From JAFALK01 sp042701975 (GTDB lineage: Bacteria > Pseudomonadota > Gammaproteobacteria > Burkholderiales > Burkholderiaceae_C): a stretch of 64,000 nt of DNA. The DNA lies in contig CP170561.1 in the NCBI GenBank assembly GCA_042701975.1, forward strand, positions 248,001 to 312,000, given 5' to 3'. Below are positions 16,804 through 26,006 of this stretch, one piece after another (position 1 is the first letter of the stretch; the number at the start of each line of letters is the position of its first letter). Position numbers and translations under genes: made by a program. The notes under the pieces were generated by a model, which had not been told where the DNA came from, did not search any database, and was given only the letters and a program-made list of their open reading frames with translations.

Positions 16804-19086
16804 TCAGTTCACCTTGAATCGAGCGACGGAGGCTCGCAGGGCTTCTGCGGATCGTGAGAGTTCATGCACCATCGCCGCGGTCGAACGCGTACCGTCCGAG
16901 GTCTGCTCGGTCACGGCGAAGATGTGCTGGATGTTGGCGGCCACGTCGTTGGCCGACGAGGCTTCGCGCAGCGCCTGTTCCGAGATGTGCTTGATCAGCT
17001 CGTCCAGCTTGCGCGACACATCGTCGATCTCCTCCAGGGCGCGACCCGCGGCGTCCGACAGGCGCGTACCTTCGACCACACCGACGGTGGAGCGTTCCAT
17101 GGCGGCCACGGCGTCGTGGGTGTCGGTCTGAATGGTCTTGACCAGGGCGGCGATTCGGCGCGTGGCGTCGCCGGAGCGTTCGGCCAGTCGCTGCACTTCT
17201 TCAGCCACGACCGAGAAGCCGCGGCCCGCTTCACCGGCGCTGGCGGCCTGGATGGCGGCGTTCAGGGCCAGCACGTTGGTCTGCTCGGTAATGTCGGAGA
17301 TCAGCTCGGTGATCTCGCCGATTTCCTGCGAGGATTCGCCCAGGCGCTTGATGCGCTTCGACGTTTCCTGGATGTGCTCGCGGATGGCGTTCATGCCGGC
17401 GATGTTGTTCTGCATCGCGGTCAGACCTTGCTCGGCAGCTTCACGCGACTGGCGGGCCACGTCGGCCGTGCTCTGCGCGGCGCCGGACACCTCGTTGATT
17501 CGACCGGCCATCTGCAGCACGGCCTCGCCGGTGGCGCGGATCTCATGCAGCTGTTCTTTCGACGCGGCCAGCAGGTCGGTGGAGGTCTGGTCGACCTGCT
17601 CCGTCGTGTTGGTCACGCGGGCGGCCGTGGTCTGCACCTGGCCGACCAGGTTGCGCAGTTCTTCCACCGTGTAGTTCACCGAGTCAGCGATGGCGCCGGT
17701 GATGTCTTCCGTCACCGTGGCTTGTTGCGTCAGGTCGCCTTCAGCGACCGACTGCAGCTCGTTCATCAGGCGAAGAATGGCGGCCTGGTTGGCGTCGTTG
17801 ACGCGCTTGGCTTCGTGCTCCTGGGCCTCGGCCTCGCGCTTTTGCTCTTCAGCCATCTGCGCACGTTCGGCCTGGTCGGCCACGTACAGGCGCAGCAGGC
17901 CCAGACCGCCGACGGCCAGCATGGCCACCGAAGCGATCATCAGCGCGATCATCAGGAGGCCTGCACCGCCGCCGCTTTCGAGGTCGGCACCGACTTGTTC
18001 CAGGCCCTTGCGCAGCGCTTCGCTGTCGGCCAGGATCGCCACCTGGGCGTCACGGGCGCTGACCAGGCCTTGCAGGTTGGACAGCACGGTGGGCGCGAGC
18101 TTCAGCGTGACGGTGTACTGCTTGAGCAGGCCTTGCAGGCGCTCCTTCAGCTGGGCGTCCTTCACGCCGGCCAGGCGCAGCTCCGGGTTGCCGGTGAGCA
18201 GCGATTCGGCCACGGCCTTGAACTGGTTGATGTCCTTGCCGAGCAGGAACACGGCCTCGGGGCTCACGCCCTCGGCAGTCAGGAATTCGTTGGCGCTCTT
18301 GCCGATGCGCTGGGTCAGCATCACGAGCTGGCCGGCGGCGGCCACTTCGGCGGCCGGGGCGTTTTGCTGCAGGGCCTGGGCCGAGACGGCCTCGGCGGAT
18401 TCGAGCAGGTCGGCCGATTGCTTGTTGATCTCGCGAAGCGCCTTGCCGACCTCGATCAGCACCTTCTGCTGATCGCCGATCAGCGTGCCGTTCTTCTTGG
18501 CCTTCTCGACCAGTGGGAGCACCGCCTCGACGCTGCTCTGCGCGCCGAGCGGCGCCTTGCCGGGCTCGCCTTCACCGGTGGAGAGGCTCTCCACCACGCT
18601 GGACAACTTGTCCACCGATTCCTTCAGCTCGACGAAGGCCGGCGCATTGCCGGTCAGCGCGGCGGACACGGACTTGGCCATGCGCTGCGACTGCATCAGG
18701 GCCTGGCCAGTGGCGCGCACCTGGGCGGCGCTCTTGGTGCCGCTGGTGATCGTCAGCGCCACAGTGGCGATGGTGCCCAGCAGGCCCACGCCCACCAAGA
18801 TAGTGAACAGGCGCTGCCGGCCGCTGCGGTCCGTGCGGCGACCGGTACGGCCGCCCTCGGGCATCACGGTCGTGCTGAAGGTGCTGCCGGTGCGCGTTTC
18901 ATTGAACGTGCTGGGCGGAGCCATCTCCGTGGGCGTAGCCTCGGAAATGATGGACGTGCCCTGGCTGGCGCGGCCCATGGCTCCGTCGCCGTCGCTCGGT
19001 GCGGCGGCCAATGTGGTCGCCTCGGTCTCCGAGTTGTCGGCGCCTTCTGCCTTGCCCAGGTTCTTGATCTTGTCCAGAAAGCTCAT
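16804..19086 (-). CDS. pilJ: PilJ methyl-accepting chemotaxis protein
   Basis: Inner-membrane receptor of the Pil-Chp system (760 residues). An N-terminal cytoplasmic segment of about 85 residues rich in Ala and Thr precedes TM1 (about 92-112, FTILVGVGLLGTIATVALTI); a periplasmic PilJ-type domain follows, then TM2 (about 377-402, LLMIALMIASVAMLAVGGLGL) and the cytoplasmic HAMP-like and MCP signalling coiled coil with the hairpin tip ITEQTNVLALNAAIQAASAGE. The N-terminal extension is longer than that of Pseudomonas PilJ. Three bases separate the gene from chpA. Confidence 0.94.
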   Translation of the reverse strand: MSFLDKIKNLGKAEGADNSETEATTLAAAPSDGDGAMGRASQGTSIISEATPTEMAPPSTFNETRTGSTFSTTVMPEGGRTGRRTDRSGRQRLFTILVGVGLLGTIATVALTITSGTKSAAQVRATGQALMQSQRMAKSVSAALTGNAPAFVELKESVDKLSSVVESLSTGEGEPGKAPLGAQSSVEAVLPLVEKAKKNGTLIGDQQKVLIEVGKALREINKQSADLLESAEAVSAQALQQNAPAAEVAAAGQLVMLTQRIGKSANEFLTAEGVSPEAVFLLGKDINQFKAVAESLLTGNPELRLAGVKDAQLKERLQGLLKQYTVTLKLAPTVLSNLQGLVSARDAQVAILADSEALRKGLEQVGADLESGGGAGLLMIALMIASVAMLAVGGLGLLRLYVADQAERAQMAEEQKREAEAQEHEAKRVNDANQAAILRLMNELQSVAEGDLTQQATVTEDITGAIADSVNYTVEELRNLVGQVQTTAARVTNTTEQVDQTSTDLLAASKEQLHEIRATGEAVLQMAGRINEVSGAAQSTADVARQSREAAEQGLTAMQNNIAGMNAIREHIQETSKRIKRLGESSQEIGEITELISDITEQTNVLALNAAIQAASAGEAGRGFSVVAEEVQRLAERSGDATRRIAALVKTIQTDTHDAVAAMERSTVGVVEGTRLSDAAGRALEEIDDVSRKLDELIKHISEQALREASSANDVAANIQHIFAVTEQTSDGTRSTAAMVHELSRSAEALRASVARFKVN

Positions 19087-19176
19087 CTCACCCTCTTGCT
19101 CTCTTGCTCACTCTTGGAGCTCGCTTGCTCGTCATTGATTCGACCCTCTCCCGCCACAACAGGACGGGAGCCGGCC

Positions 19177-19710
19177 TCAAACCACCACCCTCAGGAACTG
19201 CTCGTGCCGGGCCAGCGCCTCGAGATCGATCTGCTGCCAGACCCGTCCCTGTTCGTCGCGCATGCGCGCTCCGGCAAAACGCGGCCGCGGCCCTTCCTGC
19301 GCATCGGCAGGTTCCGGCGTCAGCTGGTCGTCACCGCGCAGGCCTGCCAGGCGGTCGACCAGCAGCGCGCAGTTGATGCTCATGTCGGCGTTCAGCGAAA
19401 CCAGCCGCGCCTGCGCCGCATCGGTCCGCACCGAGCCCGCTTCACGCAGGCCCAGGAAGACCGGCAGATCCACCACCGTGACCAGGCCACCGCGCAGATT
19501 GGCCACGCCCATCAGCCAGGGTTGCGCATAGGGCACCGGCTTGACCGGCACCAGCGCGAAGATTTCAGCCGCCTGCTTCAGCGAGAACAACAGGCCCATG
19601 CCCGCGCACTCGACCGCCAGCCAGCTTGCCAGCCGCGTCTGCTCGCGAGCCGCCTGCATCCGCTCAGCAAGCCGTGTCTGGAGTTCGCGCAGGGCCTCTT
19701 TGTTGCTCAT
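19177..19710 (-). CDS. pilI: PilI, CheW-like adaptor
   Basis: 177 residues, single CheW domain that couples PilJ to ChpA. Visible pattern: LAVECAGMGLLFSLKQAAEIFALVPVKPVPYAQPWLMGVANLRGGLVTVVDLPVFLG, typical of CheW strands with the VANLRG turn (residues are quoted by motif only for identification). It lies between pilH and pilJ in the conserved order. 90 bases of mostly unstructured sequence separate it from pilJ. Confidence 0.92.
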   Translation of the reverse strand: MSNKEALRELQTRLAERMQAAREQTRLASWLAVECAGMGLLFSLKQAAEIFALVPVKPVPYAQPWLMGVANLRGGLVTVVDLPVFLGLREAGSVRTDAAQARLVSLNADMSINCALLVDRLAGLRGDDQLTPEPADAQEGPRPRFAGARMRDEQGRVWQQIDLEALARHEQFLRVVV

Positions 19711-19715
19711 GCGGC

Positions 19716-20081
19716 TTATTCCAGAGCCTTGATCTTGGCGATCAGCTCTTCAGCCTTCACCGGCTTCACGACGTAGTCCTTGGCGCCCTGGCGCAAGCCC
19801 CAGACCTTGTCAGTCTCCTGGTTCTTGCTCGTGCACATGATCACGGGCACGTCGGCGAAGCGCGGATCGCGGGTGATGGCGCGGGTCAGCTGGAAACCGT
19901 TCTGGCCGGGCATGACCACGTCCATCAGGATCAGGTCGGGCTTTTCCTCGGCCAGGCGCTGCATCGCTTCTTCGCCGTTTTCGGCGGTGCGCACGACATA
20001 GCCGCGCTTGAGCAGGATTTCGCTGAGGTGGTGGAGTTCGGTCTTGGAATCGTCGACCAGCAGGATCTTTTGAATGGTCAT
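19716..20081 (-). CDS. pilH: PilH, CheY-like response regulator
   Basis: 121-residue single receiver domain that receives phosphate from ChpA and acts in pilus retraction control. The acidic pair is in VDDSKTELHHL, the phospho-acceptor Asp in LILMDVVMPGQNG, the conserved Lys in YVVKPVKAEEL. The ATG at 20081 gives the standard MTIQKILLVDDS start; a longer reading upstream overlaps pilG and is unlikely. Five bases separate its stop from pilI. Confidence 0.94.
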   Translation of the reverse strand: MTIQKILLVDDSKTELHHLSEILLKRGYVVRTAENGEEAMQRLAEEKPDLILMDVVMPGQNGFQLTRAITRDPRFADVPVIMCTSKNQETDKVWGLRQGAKDYVVKPVKAEELIAKIKALE

Positions 20082-20106
20082 GGCAATGGTCCGTTCAGGA
20101 CTCGGC

Positions 20107-20502
20107 TCAGGCACGGCAGTGCTGCTGCACGGCCTGGAGCAGTTGGTCCTTGGTAAATGGCTTGGTCAGGTAGTCTTGCGAGCCGACCATGCGGCCGCGG
20201 GCCTTGTCGAAAAGGCCGTCCTTGCTCGACAGCATGATCACCGGCACGCCGGCAAATTGAGGGTTGCGCTTGATGATGGCGCAGGTCTGGTAGCCGTCCA
20301 GGCGCGGCATCAGGATGTCGCAGAACACCAAGTCGGGTTGGTAGTCCGAGAGTTTCGCAAGCGCATCGAAGCCGTCCTCGGCCAGCACGACTTCATGGCC
20401 GGCCTGCTTGAGGAAGATCTCCGCGCTGCGGCGGATGGTGTTGGAGTCGTCGATCACCAAGACCTTGGTGGCGGCGCTGCCGTTCTCTACTTGCTGATCC
20501 AA
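20107..20502 (-). CDS. pilG: PilG, CheY-like response regulator
   Basis: 131-residue receiver-only protein of the Pil-Chp pathway, linked to pilus extension. Receiver residues: VIDDSNTIRRSAEIF, CDILMPRLDGYQT (phospho-acceptor Asp), LTKPFTKDQLL (Lys). The start is a TTG, supported by a GAGGAG ribosome site 7 bases before it and by the lack of another start near. A PilK methyltransferase or ChpB methylesterase is not found next to the cluster. Confidence 0.93.
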   Translation of the reverse strand: MDQQVENGSAATKVLVIDDSNTIRRSAEIFLKQAGHEVVLAEDGFDALAKLSDYQPDLVFCDILMPRLDGYQTCAIIKRNPQFAGVPVIMLSSKDGLFDKARGRMVGSQDYLTKPFTKDQLLQAVQQHCRA

Positions 20503-20584
20503 GCCAGTTCTCCTCGACCCGAGGGGCGGATGCCTCGCTTCATGAACTGCCGGCGAGCGCTGCTGTTGTTGAGAGGGTGATCGG

Positions 20585-20758
20585 TCAGATCCGGACCATC
20601 TCGAAGTCTTCCTTGCGGGCCCCGCACTCCGGGCAGACCCAGTTCATGTCGACGTCGGCCCAGGCCGTGCCCGGCGCAATGCCGTGCTCCGGATCGCCGG
20701 TGGCTTCGTCATAAATCCAGCCACAAATGAGGCACATCCAGGTACTCGAATCAGTCAC
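20585..20758 (-). CDS. rubA: Rubredoxin
   Basis: Small electron-transfer protein (57 residues) with one iron bound by four cysteines. Both knuckles are visible: MCLICGWIYDEATG and WVCPECGARKEDF. The start is probably GTG at 20758 (MTDSSTWMC-like N-terminus, the common form); a TTG at 20767 in the same frame would add three residues and has GGAAG immediately upstream. It heads the pilGHIJ-chpA cluster as in many betaproteobacteria, but probably functions on its own, for example with an alkane hydroxylase or oxidative-stress reductase. Confidence 0.95.
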   Translation of the reverse strand: MTDSSTWMCLICGWIYDEATGDPEHGIAPGTAWADVDMNWVCPECGARKEDFEMVRI

Positions 20759-20930
20759 GATGGGCAAGGTCTTCCACTACATACAATGCGCAAGATTGTA
20801 GCCACGCCACCTGGGCGGAAAGCGGCTGGGCGTAAGCAAGAACACAACAGCCAGTAACGGCGCAAGCCTCTGAACGAGGGGTTTCGGCCTTAGTTCACGA
20901 TTTGCCCGATGATCGGCTTGAACCTCAGGC

Positions 20931-20960
20931 CTTCCCGGACCTTCCCGGACCTTTCCTGGA
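20931..20960. repeat. Short tandem repeat upstream of thiD-like gene
   Basis: CTTCCCGGAC occurs twice in direct succession and a third degenerate copy (CTTTCCTGGA) follows, period 10, in the gap between rubredoxin and the plus-strand kinase gene. Meaning unknown; a weak inverted pair TACAAT...ATTGTA (20782-20800) lies in the same gap. Confidence 0.6.
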
Positions 20961-20996
20961 CCCCAAGCGCGCAGCGCCCCTTTCCCGTCGGACACC

Positions 20997-21950
20997 ATGA
21001 ATTCCAAAGCCACCACCGCCGCCCCGCCCGTTGAAGAAGCGGGCCAGGAGCCCCAGCCGCCCGCCTGCGTGATGTGCTTCAACGCCAACGATGCCAGCGG
21101 CGCCGGCGGCGTGGCGGGCGACATGGCCACCGTGGCCGCCATGGGCGCGCACTGCCTGCCTGTGGTCACTGCCGTGATGCTGCGCGACACGGCCGAGATC
21201 TTCGATGCCCAGGCACTCGACGGCGAGCTGATCGCCGACCAGGCCCGCCACATTCTTGAAGACACGCCCATCGGCGCGTGGAAGGTCGGCTACCTCGGCA
21301 CGCCCGAAGGCGTGGCCGCCGTGGCAGAGGTGCTGTCCGACTACCCGGACGTGCCGCTGGTCACCTACTTGCCCGCCATCAGCTGGCTCGATGACGAGGA
21401 ACATGCCAGTTATCACGACGCGCTGCGCGAGTTGGTGCTGCCGCTGACGCACGTGCTGGTGGGCAACCACAAGACACTGACCGATTTCCTGCTGCCCGAC
21501 TGGGACAACGAGCGCCCGGCCTCGCCGCGCGAGCTCGCCGTGGCCGCCGCTCAAAGTGGGGCGGCGCACGTGCTGGTCACTGGCATCACCCTGCCCAACC
21601 AGTTCGTGGACAACGTGCTGGCCAACGCCCAGGGCCCGATCACGGGCGAGAAGTTCGAGCGCTTCGAAACCAGCTTCGTCGGCGCGGGCGACACGCTCTC
21701 CGCCGCGGTCGCCTCGCTGCTCTCGGTCCAGGCCGAGCTGCACGACGCCGTCGGCGAGGCACTGGCCTTCCTCGACCAGTCGCTGGACGCGGGCTTTCGC
21801 CCCGGCATGGGCAACGTCATCCCCGACCGCTTCTTCTGGGCCCTGCCGCCCGAGGAAGGCGAAGAAGGCGAGATCGGCGAACTGCTCGAGGGCGAGGAAG
21901 AGGCTGCCGCCGAAGCCGCGCCCAAGGCCCCGTCCCGCCGCATCCACTGA
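20997..21950 (+). CDS. thiD: ThiD-like hydroxymethylpyrimidine/phosphomethylpyrimidine kinase
   Basis: Ribokinase-fold kinase of 317 residues that phosphorylates HMP and HMP phosphate in thiamine synthesis. The N-terminal substrate loop is FNANDASGAGGVAGD, related to the usual GSDSSGGAG but altered; the catalytic GAGDTLSAAV with its Asp is intact. Beyond the domain the protein has an unusual acidic C-terminal tail (EEGEEGEIGELLEGEEE) that I do not recognise from the family. Next to hemL, as often in Burkholderiales. Substrate certainty is moderate: a related sugar or pyridoxal kinase is possible. Confidence 0.8.
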   Translation: MNSKATTAAPPVEEAGQEPQPPACVMCFNANDASGAGGVAGDMATVAAMGAHCLPVVTAVMLRDTAEIFDAQALDGELIADQARHILEDTPIGAWKVGYLGTPEGVAAVAEVLSDYPDVPLVTYLPAISWLDDEEHASYHDALRELVLPLTHVLVGNHKTLTDFLLPDWDNERPASPRELAVAAAQSGAAHVLVTGITLPNQFVDNVLANAQGPITGEKFERFETSFVGAGDTLSAAVASLLSVQAELHDAVGEALAFLDQSLDAGFRPGMGNVIPDRFFWALPPEEGEEGEIGELLEGEEEAAAEAAPKAPSRRIH

Positions 21951-21979
21951 ACCCTCGTTTCTTCTCCCCTTTCCTGAAG

Positions 21980-23266
21980 ATGTCTAGCAATCAAGAGCTG
22001 TTCGAGCGCGCGCAACGCGTCATCCCTGGCGGCGTGAACTCGCCCGTGCGCGCCTTCCGCGCCGTCGGCGGCACGCCGCGCTTCATCCAGCGCGGTGAAG
22101 GCGCCTACATCTATGACGCCGAGAACAAGCGTTATGTCGACTACATCGGCTCCTGGGGCCCGATGATCCTCGGCCACGGCCACCCGGCCGTGCTGGAGGC
22201 CGTGACCGCCGCCGCGCGCGAAGGCTTCTCCTTTGGCGCACCGACCGAACGCGAGATCGAGCTGGCCGAGGAAATCCTCAAGCTCGTGCCGCACATGGAG
22301 CAGGTCCGCCTGGTGTCGTCGGGCACCGAGGCCACGATGAGCGCCATCCGCTTGGCGCGTGGTGCCACCGGTCGGGCCAAGTTCATCAAGTTCGAGGGCT
22401 GCTACCACGGGCACACCGATGCGCTGCTGGTCAAGGCCGGTTCAGGCCTGGCCACCTTCGGCCATCCCACCAGCGCGGGCGTCACGCCCGGCGCGGCGGC
22501 CGACACCCTCGTCCTGGAATACAACAACCTCGCCCAGCTCGAGGAAGCCTTCGTGCTTCACGGCCACGAGCTGGCCTGCGTGATCATCGAGCCGATCGCC
22601 GGCAACATGAACTTCGTGCGCGCCGCCCTGCCCTTCATGAAGCGGCTGCGCGAGCTGTGCACGCAGCACGGTTCGCTGCTCGTGTTCGACGAGGTGATGA
22701 CGGGCTTCCGCGTCGGTCTGTCCAGCGCGCAGGGCCACTACGCCCAGCTCATCCCCGGCTTCGTGCCCGACATCTCGGTCTTCGGCAAGGTTATCGGCGG
22801 CGGCATGCCGCTGGCAGCCTTCGGCGCCAGCCGCGAGATCATGAAGCACCTGGCCCCGCTGGGCGGCGTCTACCAGGCCGGCACGCTCTCGGGCAACCCG
22901 GTGGCCACCGCCTGCGGCCTGGCCACGCTGCGCGAGATCCAAAAGCCCGGCTTCTTCGAGTCGCTGTCCGCACAGACGGTGAAGCTCGTCGAAGGCCTGA
23001 AGGCCGTGGCGCAGGAGAACGGCGTACCCTTCAGTGCCGACTGCGAAGGCGGCATGTTCGGCTTCTTCCTGCTGCCCGAGCTGCCCCAGAACTACACGAC
23101 CGTGATGACGACGGACAAGGAGCGCTTCAACCGCTTCTTCCACGCCATGCTGGACGAGGGTATTTACCTGGCGCCGGCCCTGTACGAAGCCGGTTTCGTC
23201 AGCGCCGCTCACAGCGACGCCGACATCGAACTGACACTGGCAGCCGCCCGCAAGGCGCTGCGCTGA
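21980..23266 (+). CDS. hemL: Glutamate-1-semialdehyde 2,1-aminomutase
   Basis: PLP enzyme (428 residues) that makes 5-aminolevulinate in the C5 haem pathway. Motifs: SPVRAFRAVGGTP, YVDYIGSWGPMILGH, SSGTEATMSA, FEGCYHGHTD, FDEVMTGFR, and the PLP-lysine in SVFGKVIGGGMPL (Lys270). Full-length for the family. 29 bases separate it from the thiD-like gene, and the next gene begins 20 bases after its stop, suggesting one message with mpl. Confidence 0.98.
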   Translation: MSSNQELFERAQRVIPGGVNSPVRAFRAVGGTPRFIQRGEGAYIYDAENKRYVDYIGSWGPMILGHGHPAVLEAVTAAAREGFSFGAPTEREIELAEEILKLVPHMEQVRLVSSGTEATMSAIRLARGATGRAKFIKFEGCYHGHTDALLVKAGSGLATFGHPTSAGVTPGAAADTLVLEYNNLAQLEEAFVLHGHELACVIIEPIAGNMNFVRAALPFMKRLRELCTQHGSLLVFDEVMTGFRVGLSSAQGHYAQLIPGFVPDISVFGKVIGGGMPLAAFGASREIMKHLAPLGGVYQAGTLSGNPVATACGLATLREIQKPGFFESLSAQTVKLVEGLKAVAQENGVPFSADCEGGMFGFFLLPELPQNYTTVMTTDKERFNRFFHAMLDEGIYLAPALYEAGFVSAAHSDADIELTLAAARKALR

Positions 23267-23286
23267 GAACAAGCGGCAGGCAAGCC

Positions 23287-24654
23287 ATGCACATCCACAT
23301 CCTCGGCATCTGCGGCACCTTCATGGGCGGCTTGGCCGCCCTCGCCCGCGAAGCCGGCCACAAGGTCACCGGCTGCGACGCCAACGTCTACCCGCCCATG
23401 AGCACGCAGCTCGAAGCCCTGGGCATCGAGCTGATCACCGGCTTCGGCGCTGAGCAGATGGAGCTCAGGCCCGACATGTTCGTGATCGGCAACGTGGTCA
23501 CGCGCGGCGAGCGCTTCCCGCTGATGGAAGCCATCCTCAATGCCGGCGCGCCCTACACCAGCGGCCCGCAGTGGCTGGCCGAGCACGTGCTGCAAGGCCG
23601 CCATGTGCTGGCTGTGGCGGGCACGCACGGCAAGACGACGACAACCTCGATGCTGGCGTGGATCCTCGAACACGCAGGCTTGAAGCCCGGCTTCCTCGTG
23701 GGCGGCGTGCCGATGAATTTCGGCGTTAGCGCACGGCTGGGAGAGGGCAAGCCCTTCGTCATCGAGGCCGACGAGTACGACACCGCCTTCTTCGACAAGC
23801 GCAGCAAGTTCGTTCACTACCGCCCACGCACGGCCATCCTCAACAACCTCGAGTTCGACCACGCCGACATCTTTGCCGACCTGGCCGCCATCGAGACCCA
23901 GTTCCACCACCTCGTGCGCACCGTGCCGGCCAGCGGTCGGATCGTCGTCAACGCGCGCGACGAAGCGCTGGGCCGCGTGCTGGCGCGCGGCTGCTGGAGC
24001 GAGACGCAGCGCTTCGGCTCCCGCAAGGAAGAACCGGGGGCCCTGCGCGCGCGCGGCGAGCCGCAGGCCTTCGACGTGCTGCGCGGCAGCCTGAAGGTGG
24101 CGCGCGTGGAGTGGCCCCTGATCGGCGAGCACAACCAGCTGAACGCGCTGGCTGCCATCGCTGCGGCTGAACATCTCGGTGTGACGCCCGAGCAGTCGGC
24201 TGCCGCGCTGGCGGAATTCCAGAATGTCCGCCGCCGCATGGAACTGCGCGGCGAGGTGAACGGGATCAAGGTCTACGACGACTTCGCCCACCACCCGACG
24301 GCCATCCGCACGACGGTGGAGGGCCTGCGCCGGCGCATCGCACCGGCCGAACGCATCCTGGCCATCTTCGAGCCGCGCTCCAACACCATGAAGCTCGGCA
24401 CGATGAAGGCGCAATTGCCCTGGTCACTCGAGGAGGCCGACCTGGCCTTCTGCAACCAGGGCGGCCTGAGCTGGGACGCCGCCGAGGCGCTCGCCCCGAT
24501 GGGCGAGCAGGCCGTGGTGGCCGCCGATGTAGACGCGCTGGTGAATGCCGTACTCAAGCTGGCACGGCCTGGCGACCACTTGCTCTGCATGAGCAACGGC
24601 GGCTTCGGTGGCATCCACGACAAGCTGCTGAAGGGCCTGGCCGCCAAGGCCTAG
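23287..24654 (+). CDS. mpl: UDP-N-acetylmuramate:L-alanyl-gamma-D-glutamyl-meso-diaminopimelate ligase
   Basis: Murein-recycling ligase (455 residues) that reattaches the recovered tripeptide to UDP-MurNAc. Mur-ligase P loop GTHGKTTTTSML, N-terminal ILGICGTFMGGLAALAREAGH, and the central DEYDTAFFDKRSKF and FEPRSNTMK motifs are intact. The ATG at 23287 is chosen because the protein starts with the family MHIHILG pattern; further upstream the frame runs antisense to hemL function. Follows hemL by 20 bases. Confidence 0.97.
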   Translation: MHIHILGICGTFMGGLAALAREAGHKVTGCDANVYPPMSTQLEALGIELITGFGAEQMELRPDMFVIGNVVTRGERFPLMEAILNAGAPYTSGPQWLAEHVLQGRHVLAVAGTHGKTTTTSMLAWILEHAGLKPGFLVGGVPMNFGVSARLGEGKPFVIEADEYDTAFFDKRSKFVHYRPRTAILNNLEFDHADIFADLAAIETQFHHLVRTVPASGRIVVNARDEALGRVLARGCWSETQRFGSRKEEPGALRARGEPQAFDVLRGSLKVARVEWPLIGEHNQLNALAAIAAAEHLGVTPEQSAAALAEFQNVRRRMELRGEVNGIKVYDDFAHHPTAIRTTVEGLRRRIAPAERILAIFEPRSNTMKLGTMKAQLPWSLEEADLAFCNQGGLSWDAAEALAPMGEQAVVAADVDALVNAVLKLARPGDHLLCMSNGGFGGIHDKLLKGLAAKA

Positions 24655-24678
24655 GCCCTTCATTCGCTCACTCACCGA

Positions 24679-25764
24679 TCAAGGCTTGGCTGGCACCACG
24701 TAGTTGATCGGTTCGATCACCACGCGGCGATCCGGCTCCAGGCACTGGATCAGGTCCTTGCGCTTGAGCTTGGCCGAGCAGCTCGACACCGGATCGGCTT
24801 CGCCCCTGCCTTCGGTCTCCAACCGACCCGCGGCCACGCCGTGTGCAACCAGGTAGTGCTTGACCGATTCGGCGCGCTGCCGCGACAGCTTCATGTTGTA
24901 GGCCTGGCTGCCCAGCCGGTCCGTATAGCCGGTGATGCGAACGTGATCGATGCCGGGGTTGGCATTGAGCACGCGCGCCACGTCGTCAAGCTGCGGTTGA
25001 TTGGGCTTGAGCACGGCCTTGTCGAAGTCGAACAGCTCGCTGGCCTGCAGCGTGAAGCGCTTCGGCGGCAGCGGCGGGGGCGGCGGCACGGGAGCCGGCG
25101 GCGGCGGGGGCGGTGCCACCACGGGTGGGGGGGGCGGGGGTGGCGGCGGGGGCGTGGCGGCATCCACGTGCCTGACGACCGGCGGCGCATCGAAGTACCA
25201 GGTCAGGCCGATGTTGAAGTAGGTGTTGCCGCTGCGCTTGTGGCCGAAGGCCGAACCGTTGCCGAGGAAGCCCTCGACGTAGCGCACATCGGCCTGCATG
25301 CCGAGGGTCGGCGAGAAGCGGTACTGCAGACCGGCGCCGAGGTTGACGAAGGGCGAATTGCGCGTGGCCACCACGCCATTGGCGCCAGCCCGGTCACGCT
25401 CCGCACCTGCGCCGATCAGCACGAAGGGCCGCGTCGTGCCGCGGTCGAAGAAGTACAGGCCGTCCACGCCCAGCATCCACTGGTGGTAGGCCGCAGTGCC
25501 GTCGTTGCGCGAGCGCGCGTAGTTGGCGCCGAACTGCAAGTCCCAATCGGGCGAGACCGGCATGCCGAACTTGAGCCCACCGCCGTAGCCGGTCTTGTTG
25601 GTGGGCCAGTTGCTGTCAGGCTTCATCAGGCTGATCGATGGCAGGATCAGATAGCTGGAGCCGGTGCTGCCACTGTCGGACTGTGCATGGGCTACGCCGA
25701 ATTGCGCGCACAAGGCCAAGGCCAAGGCGCCTGACAGCCTGTGAAGGGGTTTGCTTCTTTTCAT
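24679..25764 (-). CDS. OmpA-family outer-membrane protein with proline-rich linker
   Basis: 361-residue outer-membrane protein: Sec signal peptide (MKRSKPLHRLSGALALALCAQFGVAHA), an N-terminal OmpA-type beta-barrel (about 25-205), a polyproline linker of about 35 residues (PPPPPPPPPP and similar runs), and a C-terminal OmpA domain binding peptidoglycan with the GYTDRLGSQAYNMKLSRQRAE pattern. The barrel anchors it, the tail binds the wall. GGAGAACCTC precedes the ATG. Divergent from the halogenase gene (242-base gap) without a clear functional link. The linker is GC-repetitive and might vary in length. Confidence 0.92.
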   Translation of the reverse strand: MKRSKPLHRLSGALALALCAQFGVAHAQSDSGSTGSSYLILPSISLMKPDSNWPTNKTGYGGGLKFGMPVSPDWDLQFGANYARSRNDGTAAYHQWMLGVDGLYFFDRGTTRPFVLIGAGAERDRAGANGVVATRNSPFVNLGAGLQYRFSPTLGMQADVRYVEGFLGNGSAFGHKRSGNTYFNIGLTWYFDAPPVVRHVDAATPPPPPPPPPPVVAPPPPPPAPVPPPPPLPPKRFTLQASELFDFDKAVLKPNQPQLDDVARVLNANPGIDHVRITGYTDRLGSQAYNMKLSRQRAESVKHYLVAHGVAAGRLETEGRGEADPVSSCSAKLKRKDLIQCLEPDRRVVIEPINYVVPAKP

Positions 25765-26006
25765 GAGGTTCTCCTGTGATGCGGCGTTCTGGCCGGGCGT
25801 TGCGCCAGGGGTGATCCTCCTCATGCTTGAACCGCGGCGGGGTAGGCGAGCACCTACGCGGGCATAGGCCAAGCGCTGTTTCTGGATGTTCTTTCAGCAT
25901 GCCTTCAGCGCCGTAGATACCCGCGTCGACGCGCAAGACACGCATCTTCACAATCGATCCAGGCTCCTCTCCGGTTGCAGTCAGACCGCCCGATCCAAAG
26001 AAGCAC

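Noticed and set aside
16864..19776. 970-codon plus-strand frame opposite pilJ and pilI
   Set aside because: Antisense artefact of high GC; crosses two real genes and has no motif or ribosome site.
20782..20800. TACAAT...ATTGTA as a promoter or operator
   Set aside because: Short and AT-rich by chance; no matching -35 at good spacing, so not listed as a feature.
25064..25165. Possible repeat expansion in OmpA linker
   Set aside because: Proline codon run in frame; a normal flexible linker, though its length may vary.
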